NCBI GenBank assembly: GCA_964036315.1
Contig: OZ038482.1
Span: forward strand, 7,964,020 to 8,028,019
DNA: 64,000 nucleotides
Source of the DNA: Acanthosepion esculentum
Lineage: Eukaryota > Mollusca > Cephalopoda > Sepiida > Sepiidae
Reading direction: 5' to 3'
Position numbers and translations under genes: made by a program. Positions 57,170 through 64,000 of the stretch are shown piece by piece; the stretch's first letter is position 1, and each line of letters starts with the position of its first letter. Under the pieces are notes generated by a model, which ran no database searches, was not told the origin of the DNA, and was given only the letters and a program-made list of their open reading frames with translations.

Positions 57170-58925
57170 CCCTCTTGGCAACTCTGATCATGCTGTAGTG
57201 TCTGTCAACATCTCCTTCTACTTCATCCCCAGCAAAGAAGCTCCTATCAGCAGAACATCTTTCTGTTATCAGACGAACAGACTGGGACTCGTTCCGGGAT
57301 TTCCTTCGCGATGTCCCCTGGGATGTGGTCTTTAAGCCCCACTTTCAAGAATGCGCTTCCGAGGTCTCCTCCTGGGTAAAAGCTAGAATCGAGGCTTTCA
57401 TCCTCGCTAGGAAACATAAGGTTAAATCGCGCTCATCCCCTTGGTTCTCTGCTGCTTGCTCAGCTGCCATTGCCCATAGGAATCGCTTCTTCCGCCTATA
57501 TCGTAGTGACATGCCAGATCGCAACAGACGTCTCTTTATCTCAGCCCGTAACGAGTGCAAGCGCGTCCTCAATGAAGCAAAGCCACTATTTGCTGATAGG
57601 ATCAAACAACAACGTATTGCATCTCGCAAATTCGGCTCCAATGATTATTGGCGTCTCTGCAAGAGCGTACTTAACAACAGCAAAAATTCAATTCCTTTTT
57701 TGTTCAACCATTTTCAGCTGATAAGCCTGAGTGCTTTGCTCGGAAATTCTCTTCCAACTCAACGCTTGACTCCTCCGGTATACCTACACCCGATTTTCCC
57801 CCGAGAACCGAGGCTCTATTGAGCGAGTTGCACATAACCACGTCGTTGGTATTGGGCATCATCTCAAAATTACACTCCAATAAGGTTAGCGGTGGAGATG
57901 GGATACCAGCCATTGTCCTGAAGAAATGAGCTCCTGAACTGGCCCCTGCCCTCTCCAAATTATATGCCTCATTGAATCTTGCTTTCCAGCCTGTCGGAAG
58001 TCCTAATCTATTGTACCTGTCTTTAAGAACTCTGGAGACCCTTCTGACCTATCTAACTACCGTCCTATCAGTCTCCTACCACTCTTCGGCAAAGTCTTTA
58101 AAGCTTTAATCAACGCCGAAGTTGTTAATCACCTTAAATCCCATGATCTGCTATCTGATAAGCAATATGGTTTCCGCTTTGCCGTTCTACAGCTGATGTA
58201 CTCACGGCCATAACTGAAATTGTTTACCAAGCACTCCACAATAACGGAGAAGCTCGTGTCGTATCTCTAGATATCTCTAAAGCGTTTGATAGGGTCTGGC
58301 ATGCCGGCTTCCTTCGTAAGCTTAAGGGATACGGAATTTCTGGTCGATTATTTGACTAAATACGATCATTCCTGTCAAACCGTGTAATGAATGTCGTCCT
58401 TAACGGATTCTCTTTCAGTCCCTTTCCCACGAACGTAGGTGTTCCACAAGGCTCTATCCTAGGCCCTACTCTGTTCCTTATCTTCATTAACGATCACCCC
58501 AATGTCATCAATTCCCAACTAGGCATCTATGCTGACGACACTACTATTTACTCCTGCCTCAATAGCAAGTCTGGTAACGCTGACAAAAGTGACTTGGCCG
58601 TTAATCTCGAAAAGGACCTCCAATCGGTTGTAGACTGGGGCAGGAATTGGTTGGTTAACTTTAACGCCTCAAAAACAAAACTGCTCTCTATTACTCACCA
58701 CAGGGAACCATCCATGCCACCCGTTAGAATGTCTGATGCTCTACTCCACGAGGACACCTCTTTGCGACTGCTTGGTCTCACACTGTCCGCTGACCTGAGA
58801 TGGAACAATTACATTGAATTAATTGTTTCCGCAAGGAAAGTTGGTTCCCTGTGTCGCACCAGAAAAATTTTCCCGCCCGAGTCCATCCTTCAAATCTATA
58901 AAACAGGGCAGTTGTTTGCGGGATG
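57170..58925 (+). pseudogene. Jockey-like non-LTR retrotransposon ORF2 (EN end, RT), broken
   Basis: The end of the apurinic endonuclease is seen as NSDHAVVSVNI near 57178. The inter-domain stretch is SSPWFSAACSAAIAHRN and NECKRVLNEAKPLFADR (57430-57610). RT: 'SDLSNYRPISLLPLFGKVFK' (58040-58100), 'SDKQYGFR', then in an open frame 58387-58926 'GVPQGSILGPTLFLIFIND' and 'GIYADDTTIYSC' with the catalytic ADD. The thumb-like end is TSLRLLGLTLSADLRWNNYI. Several frameshifts and stops lie between these, so it cannot encode a full protein. Confidence 0.85.
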
Positions 58926-59340
58926 AAGCTGCTCGAGTGTAACTTACTTCTCACCGACATAATACGGGTGGAATGTGGATGGTTTGCTACAATGTCAGTA
59001 GCATAGTGGATCTTAGCCGTGAAGTGGAAGTCTGTTCCACAGGGCAGTGGTTTGAGGGATGAAGCTGCTCGAGTGGATTTACTTCTCACCGACAGAACAC
59101 GGAGGGAATGTGGATGGTTTGCTACAATGTGAGTAGCATAGCGGATCTTAGCCGTGAAGTTTAGGACTGGTGGAACCCAGGAATGTAGTTCGTCCGAGCA
59201 CTTTCCATGGAAGTAGCGATAGAGCAGTGAGAGGCTTGCAACATTCCGCCGCCTGTGAGAGAGAGCGATAATGAGGTTGGAGCTTGGAAAATGATTCGTC
59301 ACCCACACGAACTCGGAGCCGCTTTTGAACTGTATCAATA
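58926..59340 (-). pseudogene. LINE C-terminal fragment, antisense, with ~136-bp tandem duplication
   Basis: On the - strand HRRRNVASLSLLYRYFHGKC followed by SDELHSWVPPVL is the LINE C-terminal region, then 'FTAKIRYAT.IVANHPHS.R' occurs twice. The DNA GGGATGAAGCTGCTCGAGTG repeats at 58920 and 59056. It meets the + strand LINE tail to tail at about 58925. Confidence 0.75.
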
Positions 59341-60561
59341 CTGGAAAATGAGGACTGGGCCGCTTCCGCTTAAATAGGACAACGGTACTCCTTTCTTGGC
59401 TTGATGTTTGCTCTTATAAAGGTATATGATAGCATTCTGTTCATTTCTTCTTTATTATTTACTTTCTAAAAGCGCGAGCCATTTCTAATGTACGATCTGG
59501 TCGGATTACCTTACGAATCGTTATTTTTATTACAGAGATTTTCTAACATAAATTTTGTACAATCTTCAAGAAAAAAAAATCTGCAGTATGCAATGTATAT
59601 TTTGTCATGAGACAGAAAGAAAACCTTCTTCATTGACTTTTTTCTTTTGATGTCATAAGTTGTCACATTTCAAGAAGTGATCAATAAAGAAAAAAACTTA
59701 AGTGAAAAAAGAAAAAGCTCTTTTCTTAATTAACCAAAGAGGAAAATGAAAATATTTGAAATTTAAAAATACTTGAATCTTCAAAAATTATTTTTATTTT
59801 TTATTTCTTTTTTCTTTTCTTTCCATTTTGACAAATCAAAATTGGCATTTTTGATTTCTTGCTGATTCAGATCAATAAAAAGTTAAACCAAATTGATGGA
59901 TTCAAGTCAAGATTTTCTTTTTCATTTAAAACTTTATTCTTCTTTCTTTTTCTTTTTCAGAAAACAGCACTCAGCCCCCAAAAGAGTTAAGTTATTTTTT
60001 CATCATTTTTTACATTTGTAAATAATTATTTATCAGTTTTCATTGAAAAGAGTTTCTTGAAACTGCAACAAAAATATCAATGTCAACAAAATTTCTTCGT
60101 TTTCTATTCATTTTTGCTTACAAGCAATTTCACTGAAAAGGATTTCAAACTTGTCTGAGAAACATGAATAATTGTTAAAATTATTGAGATTAATGTCTTT
60201 GAAAAATACAATCAAGAAAATTCTTCCATCCAAAATGTTATCTTCCAGTGTAAATCGGTTTGGCACTCAAATTCCAAAAAATGTAACATTGTTTAAAATT
60301 CAAAGTTGAATTAATTACTGGTTACAATAATTAGAAACAGTCGGCATAAAATATGATTTGACTGTTTATTTTACATTTATATCAATCTGTAAGGCAAACG
60401 AAATTTGCTTTAAACAAAAATATTAATTTGACATTAATCTATTTAAGATTCTTCATTTTTCAATATTTCTCCTTTTTTTTCTATTCCTGTTTCCTAACCA
60501 CTGAGCCATTACCTCACGATTCACCAATCGATATGGCCTGAAATATTTCTTCTTGGACTCT

Positions 60562-61762
60562 TCAAATTATATTCAATGGCAAATAAAATGATGGCACTTT
60601 ACTTTCTTTAGGATTCTTCAAATATATATCCATTTTGTTTTCTATAATATTGAATACAGCAGTTGCTAAAGTCTGCGAAGGATCAGAAGGCCTTGGGGAA
60701 CGAAAGATGGGGTATTTTTCATTTGCTGTGTCCCCTAAAATTGTGCACAAATCTCGAATGCTTTTTGGAGCTGGCATTTCTATTGCTCTCTTGTAACGAT
60801 TGGGCGTACTTCCAAGGCGAACAGCATCAATCTCTTCCACTTGAATGAATTGGTAAGCATTCCCATGAATGAAGTGACTGTCTTTGAGTGGATCCGTCTG
60901 TGTTGGAATAGTATGGAAATAATGTTGGTACTTTGGTCCGACTTCCAAAGCCCACATATTTTCTATGTCCTTACTTGATGCCATATTGCAACACACACCA
61001 TAGGCCATGCCACATGTGTTTCTTTCTAAGATATGAACTGCTTCTGCAGCACTGGATACACTAAGAAAACTTCGGTCAATGAACCGTCTGGGAATAGATT
61101 CTTTTATCACTTGCGTAGGATAGAGGGCATTAAAAGTAAAAAACCATTCCATGATTATTAAAGCCAAACGTTCCCCCGGGTAAAAAGCCCGGATAGGAAT
61201 ATGTAGTGATGTATTCCTGACTCTTTTGTACAGTATTTTTGGATATAACATCATCATCAATTTTTAATAATGCAATATAGGCAAATGCTTGCATGTATGG
61301 ACTATGATCTTCATTGTGTGCCAATATTTTAAGGTCGGGTTGATTGATGTACACAGCTGTACAGCCGGTCACTTTGTCTTCCCATTTAGTTGAATCTATT
61401 CCCAATATAAACATTTCATTAAGACAATTGAGTAGAAAGAGTTTCTCAAATGCAACACCAGATCCCAACGACATACCTCGAATTTCCTCAAGATATTGTG
61501 GAAACATTTCGGAACAAGAATTGAGGAAGCCTTCATAAACGCCTCTTCCTTCTCGACAATCATAATAAGGCAGCAGGTTGGTTTTCATCTCAGGAAAATC
61601 GGCACAAAACTTTTGGATTTGCTTACTAAACTGATGTCCTATTGTATAACCGACATCATAATGGCTTCCGGCTGTGAAAAGGACTGGCAGTTTAGGATTT
61701 GACAATTTTTCAAGGTCATGCAACGTATATTGATTTGTTTCATCCCAAATTCTTGATTCCAT
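60562..61762 (-). pseudogene. Tan-like amidase, duplicated copy 2 with a frameshift
   Basis: From the ATG at 61760-61762 the frame matches copy 1 through KVTGCTAVYI (catalytic Cys codon at 61361-61363) and FGFNNHGMVF, then terminates at about 61130. The homologous frame resumes at about 61139 and runs to the stop at 60562-60564 ('FYLPLNII'). The cause is an A-run of six (near 61137-61142) where copy 1 has five. Elsewhere substitutions are mostly conservative and the catalytic block is intact. It is either a very recent pseudogene or a homopolymer error in the assembly. The acceptor upstream of the ATG is preserved. Confidence 0.82.
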
Positions 61763-61951
61763 TCTTTTTATGTGAAGAAATCCTACAAAATAAAGCAAAA
61801 AAAACAATATTTAATCATAAACAAGAAACAAATCGGAGATGTTGGTTTCTGCAATAATTTTGAATATAATTATAAAATAAAAATCATTCTTTTATCGGTT
61901 AAAAAGAAAAGCTCTTCAGTTTCCTGGAACAAAAAAAAAACAAAACAAAAT

Positions 61952-62212
61952 AAACATTTCGGAACAAGAATTGAGGAAGCCTTCATAAACGCCTCTTCCT
62001 TCTCGACAATCATAATAAGGCAACAGGTTGGTTTTCATCTCAGGAAAATCGGCACAAAACTTTTGGATTTGCTTACTAAACTGATGTCCTATTGTATAAC
62101 CGACATCATAATGGCTTCCGGTTGTGAAAAGGACTGGCAGTTTAGGATTTGACAATTTTTCAAGGTCATCCAACGGATAGTGATTGGTTTTAGACCAAAT
62201 TCTTGATTCCAT
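61952..62212 (-). pseudogene. Tan-like amidase, truncated third copy (N-terminal ~86 residues)
   Basis: The ATG at 62210-62212 begins MESRIWSKTNHYPLDDLEKL and stays colinear with copies 1 and 2 up to CSEMF, where homology stops and the frame runs into unrelated A-rich sequence. It ends well before the catalytic Gly-Cys, so no enzyme can be made. The 5' flank with the TTTTGTAG acceptor is also duplicated, and a further flank-only repeat is seen at 62395-62540. Confidence 0.85.
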
Positions 62213-62796
62213 TCTTTTTATGTGAAGAAATCCTACAAAATAATGCAAAAAATAACATTTAATCATAAACAAGAAAGAAACAGCAGATGTTGGTTTCTGC
62301 AATAATTTTGAATATAATTATGAAGTAAAACACATCGTAAAAATCATTCTTTTATCGGTTAAAAAAGAAAAGCTCTTTGATTTCCTTGAACAAAAATACA
62401 AAATAAAGCAAAAATAACATTTAATCATGGACAAGAAACAAACAGCAGATGTTGGTTTTTACATTCCCTTTTATGCTGGTTAAAAAAGAAAACCTCTTTG
62501 GCTTGCTTTAAAAAATGCAACAATAAAAACTGAAGTTTCAGAAATAACACGGGACAAACTCGAGGATTGAACCTGGAATTAATTTAAGTTTTATTAGTTT
62601 AATCCGATAAGATTCATTCGTCGTCATAATTCCACAATTTCTCTAGAATCAAAGAAGATTAAAGAATGGGTCTGATTTTTTTATATAGATCAACGCCTTG
62701 AAAGTTTAAGAATGACCACCGGCAGCAAAGAAGTCCACGATGTCATTTTGATTAATTTGCTTTTTGCTCCGACATATTGGAAGGAAAATGATTTTG

Positions 62797-62902
<106 letters not shown>

Positions 62903-63049
62903 ATGTTTGTAAATGATTTTTACGCTCATTTTATTTCATAGCGTCAATGAAATCTTCAAAACAATTGACACTCCTCCTTTCGTAGGCTGTATATATTGTG
63001 TATATATATGTAGGCTGTATTGTGTATGTAGGTCACAAGTAGATTAAGG

Positions 63050-63396
63050 GAACTGGAGGAAGAGGAAACAGGTCCTTTCCTATGTCCTTTTCTTTAGGAC
63101 TAATGTTGAGGGTTATTTATGTTCATAACCTCCTATGTTCCTTATCAATGCTGGTTCAGTGGTTGGAGAAAGTGGGTACATAAATACACTAGATATATTT
63201 ATAGTTATGTGTTCCCGATTAAATATATATATATATATATATATCGGACCGAAACAGGTCCTTTTTATTTTATTTCTTTAGGGTTATTTATGGTGATAAC
63301 CATTGCTTATTAATACTGGTACAGTGGTTAGAGAAAGTGTGTATATAAATAGACTAGATATATATTCATAATCATCAGTTCCAGATTGCAAATATT

Positions 63397-63470
<74 letters not shown>
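63050..63470 (+). repeat. ~180-bp tandem duplication with (TA)n and (TG)n runs
   Basis: GAAACAGGTCCTTT, AGGGTTATTTATG, 'ggt.cagtggtt.gagaaagtg' and 'aaata.actagatatat' occur once at 63066-63222 and again at 63250-63400. Each copy is followed by a TA run, and the second by about 56 bases of TG. Confidence 0.85.
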
Positions 63471-63474
<4 letters not shown>

Positions 63475-63475
63475 T

Positions 63476-63968
63476 TATTTTAGGATATTACATCAAACCG
63501 TGTCTATGATTCTAAATCTGCAGGTCATGACCTCCTTACGCATGATTGCTTCTTAGCTTTCGTTTCTCCCTTTACTTTAAACTTAGCGCAGGCCATTCCG
63601 ATTGGTTTATTTGAGTGACAACAAAACAAACACTGCAACCATCTCATCACTTTGATTTCTTACTCTTTTTTCTTCCTCTTCTCGTGAAAAGAGGTTGTAT
63701 CGTGTGTCTTTCTTTCTTACTGTTTTTCTTTTTCTTCCCTTTTCTTGTGAAATAGGGTGTATCGTGTTTTTAAATCTCAATAAATTGTCTACTCACCAGT
63801 TATTTACTAACGCCTGATGAGATGTCTTAACATGCATCGAAACATGATTGCATTTGTGTGGCGTTTTTTTTTTACCTGTTTTTGATGTAATATCCTAAAA
63901 TAAAGTATATTGCTCTACTCTTGTATTGGGCCCTGTTTTAAATTGAATGTTACATTCTAATCTTGCAA

Positions 63969-64000
<32 letters not shown>
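63476..64000. repeat. Dispersed repeat (as 1890-2222) with terminal (TA)n at window end
   Basis: 'GTAATATCCTAAAATAAA' at 63885-63902 and its inverse 'TTTATTTTAGGATATTACAT' at 63475-63494 face each other about 400 bp apart. Homology to 1890-2120 runs 63690-63960. A (TA)n run from about 63971 reaches the window edge. Confidence 0.65.

Larger units (their letters stand above)
59460..62575. repeat. Segmental duplication, copy B
   Basis: Direct-orientation copy of 20085-22890 with high identity in the coding region and flanks. It lacks about 250 bp of copy A downstream and carries an additional partial duplication of its 5' part (copy 3, 61952-62212 plus upstream flank). The poly(A)-signal-like TTTATT is retained at 60365-60370. 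Confidence 0.85.

Noticed and set aside
57325..57822. 165-codon + frame as a host gene
   Set aside because: Its residues match other LINE fragments in this window (8255-8610), so it is part of a broken LINE ORF2.

Overview
The window is animal nuclear DNA: AT-rich, intron-rich and full of decayed transposable elements and microsatellites. The mix (Penelope-like, jockey-like LINE, BEL/Pao, Ty3/Gypsy and mariner relics, tRNA-like short repeats, long (TA)n/(TG)n runs) fits a coleoid cephalopod, probably an octopus. That assignment is an inference from composition and repeat style, not proven by a marker gene.

Two cellular loci can be supported. (1) The 3' half of the lysosomal depalmitoylase PPT1 lies on the + strand as five exons between 3599 and 18347. 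It carries the Asp and His of the catalytic triad; the exon with the nucleophilic Ser is upstream of the window. (2) A Tan-like, C45-family Ntn amidase lies on the - strand at 21444-22643, convergent with PPT1. About 39 kb away, a segmental duplication in the same orientation (about 59460-62575) holds a second copy with one frameshift and a third, truncated copy of its 5' part.

Layout: 1-18.3 kb, PPT1 exons and introns. The 5.6-kb intron between exons B and C holds a large 45/46-bp minisatellite in three blocks (18, about 55 and 2 units), separated by two near-identical 298-bp spacers with promoter-like and splice-like motifs. 19.3-20 kb, two fold-back elements. 20.1-22.9 kb, the Tan-like gene. 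23-33 kb, repeats, a LINE relic and a 1.19-kb palindromic element. 33.8-38.2 kb, a CpG-richer block that looks like LTR-element debris. 39.7-43.9 kb, Ty3/Gypsy relics with two LTRs. 45.2-52 kb, a Gypsy RT scrap, a fold-back and two BEL/Pao copies. 52.2-53.1 kb, a Penelope-like fragment inside inverted repeats. 54.5-59.3 kb, LINE and mariner relics. 59.5-62.6 kb, the duplicated Tan-like locus. 62.8-64 kb, microsatellites and short repeats.

The least conventional features are the minisatellite, whose units are free of stops in all three + frames, with its regulatory-looking spacer, and the number of long inverted repeats in or next to PPT1. Those would put extended double-stranded RNA into its pre-mRNA, which matters in a lineage known for heavy A-to-I editing. 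All other calls rest on reading translated motifs by eye; no database search was run.
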